Shown: positions 36,275-45,279 of the stretch, piece by piece | Layout: every line of letters begins with the position of its first letter | Numbering within the stretch: position 1 is the stretch's first letter | Notes under the pieces: generated by a model | Database searches by the model: none | Seen by the model: only the letters and a program-made list of their open reading frames with translations | What the model was told of the DNA's origin: nothing | Program-made: the position numbers and the translations under genes | Assembly: GCA_018266575.1 (NCBI GenBank) | Contig: JAFEAE010000017.1 | Span: 1-64,000 of the forward strand | DNA: 64,000 nt | Direction of reading: 5' to 3' | DNA from: Bacteroidota bacterium | GTDB lineage: Bacteria; Bacteroidota; Bacteroidia; Chitinophagales; Chitinophagaceae

Positions 36275-36516
36275 ACAAGCAAGATTTATGCGTTAAAAGT
36301 ATTCAAGCCCAACAGATTAAAAAAAAAATTTTTAGCCGCTTGCATTTCTTGATTTTTTGATGTTATTTTACCGGATTACATTTCTTTTCATCCTTCGATC
36401 AACCGAGTTTTCAAGTTAATTTAATCAGCAATCAATCCTCCCCTCCTTTGAATGACCTGGTCGTATATTATCCCTTTTCATTACCAGGCAATTTTTAATT
36501 ACTAAATACCACAGAA

Positions 36517-36639
36517 ATGAAAAGATCACTCTTAATTTTAGCCTTAGTAGCTGTTGCGATGGTTACCATTACTTCTTGCGCATCCCAGAGAAGCGGTTGC
36601 AAAGCAACACAAGGTTATTTGGGATACGGAAGCCGATAA
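36517..36639 (+). CDS. Tiny lipoprotein (40 residues)
   Basis: A short frame in the 484-bp spacer between two leftward genes. ATG at 36517 starts MKRSLLILALVAVAMVTITS, a complete signal peptide with lipobox ITSC (acylated Cys at residue 21), and the mature part is only 20 residues, ending GCKATQGYLGYGSR. A strong terminator (36667-36695) directly follows the stop, as expected for an independent gene. Tiny lipoproteins with a C-x-A-T-x-G-x-x-G-Y-G-like tail are, to my recollection, found elsewhere in Bacteroidota, but I cannot verify this. No function is known. Confidence 0.7.
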   Translation: MKRSLLILALVAVAMVTITSCASQRSGCKATQGYLGYGSR

Positions 36640-36666
36640 TATTTTTTCCGTGCCATTAATTTTTTG

Positions 36667-36695
36667 AAGGTTATCGAGGGATAACCTTTTTTGTT
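36667..36695 (+). terminator. Rho-independent terminator after the tiny lipoprotein gene
   Basis: Perfect 9-bp stem AAGGTTATC (36667-36675) and GATAACCTT (36680-36688) with the tetraloop GAGG, followed by TTTTG and TTTTT. It begins 28 bp after the stop codon. Confidence 0.9.
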
Positions 36696-36758
36696 TTTAG
36701 TAAGAAGTGGGATATAAGATGTGCTTGTTGAATTATGGCATAACTGTTATACGCGATT

Positions 36759-37187
36759 TCACTTCCATATCATCATCAGCATTCCTGTAAATATTAACCC
36801 GATGCCCAATAATACTTTCGGCGTCATCGGTTCTTTCAAAAAAATAAACGCAAGTAGTGCGGTAAACAACAAACTGCCCTTATCAATAGCGCTTACTTCC
36901 GCAGCCCTTCCTTCCTGCAAAGCCCGGAAATAAAACAACCACGATAAACCGGTTGCAATCGCAGATAAAACAAGAAAGAGCCAGTTGTTTTTAGAAATAG
37001 TGTATGCCTGACTGTTAGTTCCTTTAAAAAATACAATTCCCCATGTTATGACCAGGATTACGGCAGTGCGGATTGCCGTAGCAAGATCGGAATCAATATT
37101 TTTCAACCCGGCTTTGGCAAATATTGCAGTTAATGCTGCGAAAAATGCAGACAATAACGCGTAAAATATCCACGGAGTTATATTCAT
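36759..37187 (-). CDS. Half-size EamA transporter
   Basis: A 142-residue membrane protein with about five helices forming a single EamA repeat: the N-terminus WIFYALLSAFFAALTAIFAKAGL, a LSWLFYFRALQEGRAAEVSAIDKGSLLFTALLAF middle and a final MTPKVLLGIGLIFTGMLMMIW helix. Such half-size members must dimerise to form the ten-helix transporter. It starts 10 bp after the end of the P1-like nuclease gene, in the same direction, so both are likely co-transcribed. The substrate is unknown. Confidence 0.85.
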   Translation of the reverse strand: MNITPWIFYALLSAFFAALTAIFAKAGLKNIDSDLATAIRTAVILVITWGIVFFKGTNSQAYTISKNNWLFLVLSAIATGLSWLFYFRALQEGRAAEVSAIDKGSLLFTALLAFIFLKEPMTPKVLLGIGLIFTGMLMMIWK

Positions 37188-37197
37188 TGTAAGACGT

Positions 37198-38199
37198 TTA
37201 AAACTCCTTATCGGATATAATGCTGCTCAATTTTCCCTGTTGCCACAAACGGAGGTCTTTTTGAAGGTTTGAGGCATTGCGTTCTGTTAGTTCTTTAGGA
37301 TCGAGATCATTAAGGTTTGGTTTGCCAGCATTCACCCAGGCCGTGTACCAGAAATCTGCAGTTGCTGAAATTGCCCCGCGCAATTGTTTTTCTACCATTC
37401 CATTCAATAACGCATTATATTTTTTCGCATAGGCATTACTGTGAATGGGCTGGTTGAATTTATTTTTTTTGATATTCTTTGCGGAATCCAGCTCGTATAC
37501 TTTGTCATCACCGCCAAAAGATGCTTTCAGATTACGGTCAATTGCAAGCAATGTATCCGACTGCCTGTAGCTTGATAAAATTATCCGCCAGGTCTCCGCA
37601 GTAATATCGCTGATATATCTTGCTTTCCCGGTATTAAAATTATAATTGTCGCCGAACATCTCAGGCAGTTGTGATTCCCATAAAGCATGTATGCCTTTCT
37701 GATTGGTCAATTGCCCATCATGGTTGAGCACTGTATGCAATGGCATGTGTGCATCTCCGAGATAATGACCGAGATCTGCAGCCAAAAACAAAATTTCTTC
37801 TTTTCTTTTTTGTTTGAAAGCGGCAGTCAATTTATCCATCATTTCCTGTATATACCAGGGAAGAATGCCGTATTTCTGTAACACTTCGCTTGGATATTTT
37901 AACCGTATTTCTTTAAATGTTCTTGGTAAACTATCCGGCACATCCTGCCAGTAAGATTCAAGATTGATATAATGCCGGGGAAACTCATTTTTATCATTCA
38001 ACGTGTATTTGCGCAAGTCCGGAACGCCGGCTTCATTTGTAATAAAATCAATATGGTTGTAAAAGAAAGAACGAAGATTGTCATCTGGCAATGCAAACAC
38101 AGCAGCGCGGTTGATATGTTCATGTCCCCATGTACCCCAGGCAAACGCCAGTGTTATGCTGCCGCCGATAAATACTAGCACAAATAATAGCTTTCTCAT
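37198..38199 (-). CDS. Exported S1/P1-type zinc nuclease / phospholipase C-like protein
   Basis: A 333-residue exported trinuclear-zinc hydrolase of the S1/P1 nuclease - phospholipase C fold. Cleavage after A20 would leave Trp21 as mature residue 1, and His26 sits five residues on, matching the W1/H6 zinc ligands of P1 nuclease. The helix with ADLGHYLGDAHMPLH (near 142-156) supplies the H-x3-D-x-H ligands, and a second HALWESQ segment supplies another. It would degrade nucleic acids or phospholipids outside the inner membrane, perhaps for phosphate scavenging. The C-terminal about 60 residues end the helical domain normally. Confidence 0.88.
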   Translation of the reverse strand: MRKLLFVLVFIGGSITLAFAWGTWGHEHINRAAVFALPDDNLRSFFYNHIDFITNEAGVPDLRKYTLNDKNEFPRHYINLESYWQDVPDSLPRTFKEIRLKYPSEVLQKYGILPWYIQEMMDKLTAAFKQKRKEEILFLAADLGHYLGDAHMPLHTVLNHDGQLTNQKGIHALWESQLPEMFGDNYNFNTGKARYISDITAETWRIILSSYRQSDTLLAIDRNLKASFGGDDKVYELDSAKNIKKNKFNQPIHSNAYAKKYNALLNGMVEKQLRGAISATADFWYTAWVNAGKPNLNDLDPKELTERNASNLQKDLRLWQQGKLSSIISDKEF

Positions 38200-38282
38200 T
38201 TCCGTCTTTTTGATGAAAAATAGGTTTGCAATTTAAAGGTAATGACTCAAAAGTAAGCGCACAGGGAAGGTATCGACCAATT

Positions 38283-38323
38283 AAAAAACCGTTAAGACCG
38301 GGAGTATCTGATCTTAACGGTTT
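38283..38323 (-). terminator. Terminator of the GMC / subunit 3 block
   Basis: Perfect 12-bp stem AAACCGTTAAGA (38286-38297) with TCTTAACGGTTT (38312-38323). On the minus strand the stem runs into TTTTTTAA. It lies 37 bp downstream of the subunit 3-like gene and closes the leftward sugar-oxidation genes. Confidence 0.85.
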
Positions 38324-38359
38324 ATAAATATAGGATGTTTTCAGGTGAAATGCAAACGC

Positions 38360-38938
38360 CTATGTTGCCCAGGCTTTATCGCCTTTTTTGTAAGGGATGC
38401 AGCCCTCGTATTTTCCGGGAACTGCAATATAACGCAATGCCTGGGTAGCCCCGGGTTTCGAGGTAAAATAGCCCCAAACGGTTAACTGCTTCATCAGGGC
38501 GAAATAGTGTTTGGGTGCATCTTTATTACCCTCATTTTGCTTTTTATAGTCTTTTGCTTCTGTGTCCAACGTCACCAGCAAATCATGTTTTTGCTCCGGT
38601 GTAAGATCCATAAAATCTTTACTGAATTTCGCTTTCGACGCATCGTTTAGTTTTCCTATGCCCTCCATAAATATTTTATGGTCGGCATCTTCATAACAAT
38701 CGGTAACGATCGTTTTCATAAACTCACCGATCTTGGCTTCCTTCGCCCCGGGAGATGATGCAGTGGCAGGCAAAATGGTTTCTCCAACTTCATCCAAAAA
38801 TGCGATGTTCTCAGGCGTAAAATCAGCAGTAGACATTTTTTTATCGGCAATCTTACAACCCGATAAAAAAGCCTCGGCACCTACAATGGTTCCGCCAAGC
38901 AACAACGCTACACTTGATAATGCTTCTCGTCTGTTCAT
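38360..38938 (-). CDS. Gluconate 2-dehydrogenase subunit 3-like protein (GMC partner)
   Basis: A 192-residue protein of the gluconate 2-dehydrogenase subunit 3 family. It has a Tat-like N-terminus (NRREALSSVALLLGG) ending in a lipobox-like LSGC, so it may be exported folded and lipid-anchored. In known enzymes of this class the small subunit is needed for export and maturation of the GMC catalytic subunit, which has no signal of its own and rides with it. It is the last gene after four GMC genes and probably serves all of them. Repeat copy R4 lies upstream. Confidence 0.88.
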   Translation of the reverse strand: MNRREALSSVALLLGGTIVGAEAFLSGCKIADKKMSTADFTPENIAFLDEVGETILPATASSPGAKEAKIGEFMKTIVTDCYEDADHKIFMEGIGKLNDASKAKFSKDFMDLTPEQKHDLLVTLDTEAKDYKKQNEGNKDAPKHYFALMKQLTVWGYFTSKPGATQALRYIAVPGKYEGCIPYKKGDKAWAT

Positions 38939-38974
38939 GGTTTATTTTTTGAACTGTGATAAAATTATAAAATA

Positions 38975-39250
38975 TTTACGATTTACGATGCCGGATGAAC
39001 GATTTCTTTAAAACAGTATTCAGTCGTCAGTCCACAGTTTCCACTCTTTAATTCAACCTTCCCTTTCTAATTTATCATTTCCTTATTTCTCATTTCTTAT
39101 TTTTGTTTCCAACATATGTCCTCTCTTCATCATCGTTGTGTCACTCACTTGTACTGCAACAATACTATTCAGCTTTGGTACTCTCCGCAAAATGCTTCTA
39201 CAATTTCGGTTATACATTAGTGTTAGTAAGCAGTTGGCAATAAACACTAA
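38975..39250 (+). repeat. Dispersed intergenic repeat, copy R4
   Basis: This copy has the leader end ATTTACGATTTACGATG (here about 40 bp upstream of the subunit 3 start), CAGTCGTCAGTCCACAG words, CATCATCGTTGTGTCACTC, CTTGTACTGCAACAAT, and ACTCTCCGCAAAATGCTTC with GGTTATACATTAGTGTTAG. The GCGACATCAACA core is degraded to CAACATATGTCC. The rest of the 382-bp spacer holds CATTGTCCATTATCCG-type words. Confidence 0.8.
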
Positions 39251-39320
39251 GCATCACATTGTCCATTATCCGTTATCAATTCCATCATCCCACCAATCCC
39301 AAAATCTTCCCAGATCCCGT

Positions 39321-41012
39321 TCAGACATTCCCTTTCTTCAACTCTTCCACAGCATAATTCGCAGCACGTGCGGTCATTGCCATATACGTAAGCGACGGGT
39401 TTTGTGTGCTCGTTGAAACCATACACGCACCATCTGTTACAAACACATTTTTACAGTTATGGAACTGGTTCCATTTGTTCAGTAATGATGTCTTAGGATC
39501 ATTGCCCATCCTGCACCCGCCCATTTCGTGAATATCAAGCCCCGGCGCCTGTTTGCTGTCGTATTGTTCAATATTTTTACATCCGGCTTTATCTAACATT
39601 TCCGCGGTTTGGTTCAAAAAATCTTTCAGTGATTTTTCATCATTATCATCATAATCCACCGATGTAACCAATTGCGGAATTCCCCACGCATCTTTCTTAT
39701 CATCACTCAAACGTACATGGTTTTTTTCTTTCGGGATCGTTTCTCCCTGCATCATTGCGCCAACAAACCAATCTCCTGCTTCAGAAATAGCTTCTTTATA
39801 ATTACCTCCGATCTCGGGCTCATTTGCATTTGTAGTTGCCCTTCCACGCGATGCACTGAAGTGTACCATATAACCACGCAAAAAATCCGTTTCCTGTTTG
39901 TACACATTCCTGAAATTCGGCATCATCGGTTGTGTCGGCCTTCGCCCGTAATAATATTTATCGGCAGGGCCTTCATAGGTTGCATTTACCGTTCCCCGAT
40001 AATTATGAAAGCAGATATATTTTCCCAACAACCCATTATCATTTCCAAAGCCACCTGAAAAACGGTTTGATTTTGAATTCAGCAAAATCAAATTCGAATT
40101 CAAACATCCGGCATTCACAAAAATTATTTTCGCGAAATAATCTTTTTCCTGTTTTGTATTTGCATCGATCACTTTTACTCCCGTTGCTTTGTTCTTCTTA
40201 TCATCAAAAATGATCGAATGAACCACGGCATCTGTTTGCAATGTGAGGTTTCCTGTTTTCATCGCCCACGGAATCGTGCTTGCATTCGAACTGAAATAAC
40301 CTCCAAACGGACAACCGCGTTCACACAAACTTCTCGCCTGGCATTGCCCGCGCCCTTGTTGCAAATGCACTGCTTGTGGCGTTGTCAAATGCGCACATCT
40401 TCCCTGAACGACATAACGATGATGATAACTATTATTTATTTTTTGTTGAATTTCCTTCTCTACACAATTCATTTGCCAGGCCGGTAAAAATTCTCCGTCG
40501 GGTAAAGTTTCCAATCCATCTTTATTTCCACTGATGCCTGCAAACAATTCCACATGCGAATACCATGGCGCAAATTCTTCATAAGTAAAAGGCCATGCTG
40601 TAGCAAACCCATCTCTTGCCGGCCCTTCAAAATCAAATCTGCTCCAGCGCTGCGTTTGCCGTGCCCACAACAACGATTTGCCCCCAACCTGGTAGCCACG
40701 TATCCAATCGAAAGGTTTTTCCTGCACATAAGGATGCTCATTATCTTTCACAAAAAAATGTTGCGAGGTTTCATTGAATGCATAACATTTTTTTACGATC
40801 GGGTTTTCTTTTATTACCGACAAAGGCAACGTCCTTCTATATTTAAAATCCCAGGGATCCTTTGCCGCTGTCGGGTAATCTTTCAGGTGTACCACATTTC
40901 TTCCTCTTTCCAGCAACAATGTTTTCAACCCTGCATCGCATAATTCTTTAGCAGCCCAGCCACCGCTGATACCGGAACCAATCACTATTGCGTCGTATTG
41001 ATTTGATGGCAT
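39321..41012 (-). CDS. GMC oxidoreductase 1 (glycoside 3-dehydrogenase-like)
   Basis: A 563-residue FAD-dependent GMC dehydrogenase. The FAD motif GSGISGG is at residues 12-18 and the ribose-binding LLERGRN near 33-39. The C-terminal catalytic HEMGGCRMG (H495) is paired with an Asn (N538 in TQNPSLTYMA). A cysteine set C224-x5-C230-x3-C234-P precedes GGYFSS and resembles the [3Fe-4S]-cluster segment of bacterial FAD glucose dehydrogenase. It has no own signal peptide, so export is expected with the subunit 3 partner encoded downstream. It is the last of four tandem paralogs and closest to GMC 2. Confidence 0.9.
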   Translation of the reverse strand: MPSNQYDAIVIGSGISGGWAAKELCDAGLKTLLLERGRNVVHLKDYPTAAKDPWDFKYRRTLPLSVIKENPIVKKCYAFNETSQHFFVKDNEHPYVQEKPFDWIRGYQVGGKSLLWARQTQRWSRFDFEGPARDGFATAWPFTYEEFAPWYSHVELFAGISGNKDGLETLPDGEFLPAWQMNCVEKEIQQKINNSYHHRYVVQGRCAHLTTPQAVHLQQGRGQCQARSLCERGCPFGGYFSSNASTIPWAMKTGNLTLQTDAVVHSIIFDDKKNKATGVKVIDANTKQEKDYFAKIIFVNAGCLNSNLILLNSKSNRFSGGFGNDNGLLGKYICFHNYRGTVNATYEGPADKYYYGRRPTQPMMPNFRNVYKQETDFLRGYMVHFSASRGRATTNANEPEIGGNYKEAISEAGDWFVGAMMQGETIPKEKNHVRLSDDKKDAWGIPQLVTSVDYDDNDEKSLKDFLNQTAEMLDKAGCKNIEQYDSKQAPGLDIHEMGGCRMGNDPKTSLLNKWNQFHNCKNVFVTDGACMVSTSTQNPSLTYMAMTARAANYAVEELKKGNV

Positions 41013-41090
41013 TAAAAATATTTACGATTTACGATGTTAGATGTACGATTTCTGAAAATCTGGTTATACATGAATGTTAGCAACCCATCA
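41013..41090 (+). repeat. Dispersed intergenic repeat, copy R5 (internally deleted)
   Basis: Only the two ends of the repeat remain. The leader ATTTACGATTTACGATG with TTAGATGTACGATTTCTG abuts the GMC 1 start codon and then passes straight to the distal end GGTTATACATGAATGTTAGC. The whole core is missing, showing that the element can shrink. CATTATCAATTATCC words fill the rest of the spacer. Confidence 0.75.
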
Positions 41091-41154
41091 TTATCAATTA
41101 TCCATTATCAATTGTCAATTCCTCACATTTTCACATTTCCAAACTTTCAAATTC

Positions 41155-42846
41155 CTAAAGGTTCCCTTTCTTCAACTCATCCACCGCATAATTTGCCGCA
41201 CGTGCTGTCAATGCCATGTATAAGATGGATGGGCTTTGATTCGCGGTGCTTGTCATACACGCGCCATCCGTTACAAAAACATTTTTACAGTTATGGAACT
41301 GGTTCCATTTGTTCAGCAATGATGTTTTAGGATCCTTGCCCATCCTGCATCCGCCCATTTCATGGATATCACGTCCCGGCGCCCAGTGGTTATCCTGCTG
41401 GCGAATATTTTTCACTCCGCAGTTATCAAGCATCTCACTTGCCTGCGTTAAAAAATCTTTCAATAATTTTTCATCATTATCATCATACCCAACATTCATC
41501 GTGATCAACGGGATGCCCCATTGGTCTTTTTTATCCTTGCTTAGCACTACTTCATTTTCTTTTTTGGGAACTGTTTCGCCCTGCATATACATATACATCC
41601 CCCATGTTCCCGGTTCGCTCATTGCATCTTTATAATCCGCGCCGATCTGTGGTGTAGGCAATTCGCGTTGCCCTCTTTCGCGATAGCAACCCATGAATGC
41701 CATATAACCTCCAACAAAGTCCACATCATTTTTTTTTATGTTGCGGAAATTCGCCATCATGCTCTCCGCAGGTTTTCTTCCATAGAAATATTTGTCTTCA
41801 TATCCATCAATATCGCCGCCAACAGATCCCCGGTAATTCTGAAAGCAAACATATTTCCCCAGCAACCCGTTATCATTTCCAAAACCATTGGGGAAACGCC
41901 TTGATGTTGAGTTCATCAAAATCAGGTTGCTGTTCATTGCTGATGCATTCACAAAAATAATTTTCGAAAAATACTCTATTGCTTCATGTGTGTTTGCATC
42001 AATAATCCGCACACCAACTGCTTTGCCTTTTGCATCATCATAAATAATAGAATGAACAACAGAAAAAGGCCTTATCGTTAAATTTCCTGTCTTTTGTGCC
42101 CAGGGCAGTGTTGATGATACTGAGCTGAAATACCCGCCAAACGGGCATCCGCGCATGCACAGGTCCCTCGATTGGCATTTAGATCTTCCTTGCTGCAAAT
42201 GCAATTCCGTTGGTTGCGTTAACTGCGCCCAACGGCCTTGTATCATGAAACGGTCTTTGTATTTCGATAATAATTTTTGCCGGATATCTTTTTCAACACA
42301 ATTGAATTCAAATGGCGGAAGGTATTCTCCATCAGGCATTGCTTCCAATCCATCTTTATTGCCGCAAATCCCGGCAAATAATTCTGCATGCGAATACCAT
42401 GGCGCAATTTCGTCATACGTGACCGGCCATTCAATTCCGTAACCGAAGCGTGCAGGATTAATAAATTCATATTTACTCCAACGCGGACAAGCCCTTCCCC
42501 AGATCAATGACTTTCCGCCGACCTGGTAGCCGCGTATCCATTCAAAAGGTTTTTCCTGCACATAAGGATGGTCGTTATCTTTTATAAAAAAATGTGCGGT
42601 AGATTCGTCAAACCCTGCAGCTTGTGTTATGAGCGGATTTTCATCAACAAATTTTTTTGTCATCTCCCCACGGTGCGGAAAATCCCACGGATTCATCAAT
42701 GCAGTCGGGTAATCTTTATTATGGATCACATTTCTACCGCGTTCCAGCACTAATGTTTTTAATCCGTGCTCGCATAATTCTTTTGCAGCCCAGCCACCGC
42801 TGATCCCCGAACCAATTACAATTGCATCATACTGATTAGTGGGCAT
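41155..42846 (-). CDS. GMC oxidoreductase 2 (glycoside 3-dehydrogenase-like)
   Basis: Another 563-residue GMC flavoprotein, near-collinear with GMC 1. It has GSGISGG at 12-18, the LERGRN segment, the cysteine set in KCQSRDLCMRGCPFGG (C-x5-C-x3-C-P), the catalytic HEMGGCRMG and NQSPSILYMA, where Ser replaces the Asn seen in the other paralogs (QSPS against QNPS). That change could alter catalysis or specificity. No signal peptide is present. Repeat copy R6 lies directly upstream and ends at its start codon. It was probably produced by duplication of the GMC 1 ancestor. Confidence 0.9.
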   Translation of the reverse strand: MPTNQYDAIVIGSGISGGWAAKELCEHGLKTLVLERGRNVIHNKDYPTALMNPWDFPHRGEMTKKFVDENPLITQAAGFDESTAHFFIKDNDHPYVQEKPFEWIRGYQVGGKSLIWGRACPRWSKYEFINPARFGYGIEWPVTYDEIAPWYSHAELFAGICGNKDGLEAMPDGEYLPPFEFNCVEKDIRQKLLSKYKDRFMIQGRWAQLTQPTELHLQQGRSKCQSRDLCMRGCPFGGYFSSVSSTLPWAQKTGNLTIRPFSVVHSIIYDDAKGKAVGVRIIDANTHEAIEYFSKIIFVNASAMNSNLILMNSTSRRFPNGFGNDNGLLGKYVCFQNYRGSVGGDIDGYEDKYFYGRKPAESMMANFRNIKKNDVDFVGGYMAFMGCYRERGQRELPTPQIGADYKDAMSEPGTWGMYMYMQGETVPKKENEVVLSKDKKDQWGIPLITMNVGYDDNDEKLLKDFLTQASEMLDNCGVKNIRQQDNHWAPGRDIHEMGGCRMGKDPKTSLLNKWNQFHNCKNVFVTDGACMTSTANQSPSILYMALTARAANYAVDELKKGNL

Positions 42847-43110
42847 TGAAAATTTTTACGATTTGAGATGTTAGATGTACCATTTCTGAGAGCAGTATTC
42901 AGTCGTCAGTCCACAGTTTTCGGTTCTTCAATTCGAAACCCCTTTTAAGTTTTTAGTCTTTATTATTTTAGTTTTTTATTTGATGCCGGCATTTGTTCTT
43001 TTTTCGCCATCGTTGTGTCACTCTCTTGTACTGCAGCAATTCTATTCAGCTTCGGCACTCTCTGCTAAATGCTTTTAAATTTCGGTTATGCATTTATGTT
43101 AGTTAGCAGT
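42847..43110 (+). repeat. Dispersed intergenic repeat, copy R6
   Basis: The leader end abuts the GMC 2 ATG (AATTTTTACGATTTGAGATG, TTAGATGTACCATTTCTGAG). Then CAGTCGTCAGTCCACAG, TTTTTAGTCTTTATTATTTTAG, GCCATCGTTGTGTCACTC, TCTTGTACTGCAGCAATTC, and TCGGTTATGCATTTATGTTAG. The rest of the 335-bp spacer is CAATTCTCCATTTTCAATTT-type words; nothing else is seen. Confidence 0.85.
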
Positions 43111-43181
43111 AAATAACGCACTTTCAATTCTCCATTTTCAATTTTCAATTCATCATATTCTATCTCTCAACTTCTTACTTC

Positions 43182-44861
43182 TCACAAATTCATCTTTTTC
43201 AACTCGCTTAATGCATGGTCTGCTGCACGTGCAGTAAAGGCCATATAACCTAAGGAAGGGTTATGGCAAGCTGCAGATGTCATGAATGATCCGTCTGTTA
43301 CAAAAACATTCATCGCATCCCAAACCTGGTTGTATTTATTCAATACAGAAGTCTTCGGGTCTTTTCCCATTCTTGCGGTTCCCATTTCATGAATGCCGCG
43401 TCCGAGATACGGATTATCATCATGCCCTTTTACATTTTTCACCCCGGTTGCTTCCAGCATTTCCATGGCATCCTGCTGCATATCCTTACGCATCTTCAAT
43501 TCATTTTCTTTCAGCTCCACATCAAATGCAAGCACCGGTAACCCCCATTTATCTTTTTTTGTTTTGTCCAGCGTGATCTTGTTTTCATGATAAGGCAACG
43601 TTTCTCCAAAACCACCGATGCCCATTCTCCAATGCCCGGGCTCAGTCAGTGCTTCTTTGAAATCCGCGCCGATACTAAGTTCTGCTACCGTACGGTTATA
43701 ATTCTCGCGGCTGCCGCTTCCCTGGTAGCCAAAGCCACGGAGATAATCTCTTTTATCGCCAAATAAATTGCGGTAACGTGGAATATAAATTCCATTCGCA
43801 CGTCGGCCGAAATAATATTTATCTTCATAACCTTCCACCTCGCCGGAAGCGCCAACACCCAGGTGATGGTCCATTACATTATGGCCAAGTTCCCCACTGC
43901 TGCTTCCCAACCCATCCGGCCAAACATCCGTTGCAGAATTCATCAGTACCCACGCACTGTTCAATGAAGATGCATTCAGGAAAATAATTTTCGCATTAAA
44001 CGTATACGTTTTGTTTGTTTCTGCATCAAGCACTTCAACACCGGTTGCTTTTTTCTTATCCTTATTGTACAAAATTTTTGTAACGATACTCCACGGCCGT
44101 ACCGTTAAATTTTTTGTAGCCATCGCAACAGGTAATGTAGATGACTGTGTGCTGAAATAGCCGCCAAACGGGCATCCCAGCCAGCATTTATTTCTGAACT
44201 GGCATTGCGTTCTGCCTGGAATTGCCTGTGTAAGGTTGGCCGTGCGGCCAATGATCATTGTGCGTTTGCCTTTGTAATATTCTTTTAATCGTGCAGCAAC
44301 ATCTTTCTCCACACAAGTCATATCCATCGGCGGCAAAAATTCTCCATCAGGCAATTGCGGTAATCCTTCTTTCGATCCGCTGATGCCTGCAAATTTTTCA
44401 ACATAACTATACCAGGGTGCAATTTCATTATAACGTATTGGCCAGTCAATCGCAATACCTTCTTTTGCATTTGCTTCAAAATCCAGGTCACTCAAACGAT
44501 AACTCTGCCGTCCCCACATCAACGATCTTCCGCCTACATGGTATCCGCGGAACCAATCAAAACGCTTGATCTCCGTATAAGGACATTCGGAGTCTTTCAC
44601 CCAATAATCAAGATTGGTTTCATTCAGCGGGTAATCGCGTTTCAACACCGGATATTCTTTGATCATCTCCTGTGTACGCGTGCCGCGGTGCGGGTAATCC
44701 CACGCTTCTTTCATGGCGTTCACATAATCTTTTACGTGCTCGATATTTCTTCCACGTTCAAGCATTAACGTTTTCAAACCTTTTTCAGTAAGCTCTTTCG
44801 CGGCCCAGCCACCACTGATTCCGGAGCCGATCACAATTGCGTCGTAGGTATTATCAGCCAT
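43182..44861 (-). CDS. GMC oxidoreductase 3
   Basis: A 559-residue GMC flavoprotein in a subfamily with GMC 4, which shares the MADNxYDAIVIGSG start and the AAKELTEKGLKT segment. It has FAD motif GSGISGG, the cysteine set QCQFRNKCWLGCPFGGYF (C-x5-C-x3-C-P), the C-terminal HEMGTARMG and HNPSLGYMA motifs, and no signal peptide. The region GYQGSGSRENYNR differs from that of the GMC 1/2 pair and probably lines the substrate channel. Repeat copy R7 lies upstream, ending at its start codon. Confidence 0.9.
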   Translation of the reverse strand: MADNTYDAIVIGSGISGGWAAKELTEKGLKTLMLERGRNIEHVKDYVNAMKEAWDYPHRGTRTQEMIKEYPVLKRDYPLNETNLDYWVKDSECPYTEIKRFDWFRGYHVGGRSLMWGRQSYRLSDLDFEANAKEGIAIDWPIRYNEIAPWYSYVEKFAGISGSKEGLPQLPDGEFLPPMDMTCVEKDVAARLKEYYKGKRTMIIGRTANLTQAIPGRTQCQFRNKCWLGCPFGGYFSTQSSTLPVAMATKNLTVRPWSIVTKILYNKDKKKATGVEVLDAETNKTYTFNAKIIFLNASSLNSAWVLMNSATDVWPDGLGSSSGELGHNVMDHHLGVGASGEVEGYEDKYYFGRRANGIYIPRYRNLFGDKRDYLRGFGYQGSGSRENYNRTVAELSIGADFKEALTEPGHWRMGIGGFGETLPYHENKITLDKTKKDKWGLPVLAFDVELKENELKMRKDMQQDAMEMLEATGVKNVKGHDDNPYLGRGIHEMGTARMGKDPKTSVLNKYNQVWDAMNVFVTDGSFMTSAACHNPSLGYMAFTARAADHALSELKKMNL

Positions 44862-45145
44862 AGATATTTACGATTTATGATGTTAGATGTACGATTTGTG
44901 CGAAATAGCTACCAGCATTTAGCTTTGAGCTTCGGGCGTTTTCAACTCTCAATTTTAAACTATTTGGTTTTTAGTCTTTATTATTTTAGTTTTTATTTTT
45001 TGTAACCAGCGACATCAACATTCTTCAACATCGTTGTGTCACTCACTTGTACTGCAACAATTCTATTCAGCTTCAGTACTCTCCGCAAAATGCTTTTCAA
45101 ATTTCGGTTATGCATTAATGTTAGTCAGAAGTTAGCAGTAAACAG
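44862..45145 (+). repeat. Dispersed intergenic repeat, copy R7
   Basis: The best-preserved copy. The leader ATTTACGATTTATGATG with TTAGATGTACGATTTGTG abuts the GMC 3 ATG. AGCTTTGAGCTTCGGGCG words follow, then TTTTTAGTCTTTATTATTTTAG, AACCAGCGACATCAACATTC, CATCGTTGTGTCACTCAC, TTGTACTGCAACAATTC and TACTCTCCGCAAAATGC, and the distal end is CGGTTATGCATTAATGTTAG. The remainder of the 418-bp spacer (45146-45279) is AT-rich, with CAATTATTAATTAC words and nothing recognised. Confidence 0.85.
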
Positions 45146-45279
45146 ACAGCATCTTATTTTCAATTATCAATTCCCTCATCTGAACTATGATAGAAATGAT
45201 TTTTTGAAACCTATGAAATGTTAGATCATGCATTTTCTCCGGCAAATCATCAGAATTATTAATTCTCAATTATTAATTA

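Noticed and set aside
39672..40943. Long open frames on the plus strand inside GMC 1
   Set aside because: They are antisense shadows of a well-supported GMC gene; no domain or start context supports them.
41060..45279. CAATT/ATTATC word arrays considered as CRISPR
   Set aside because: The words are degenerate, only 7-10 nt apart, with no constant repeat or spacer sizes and no cas genes nearby.
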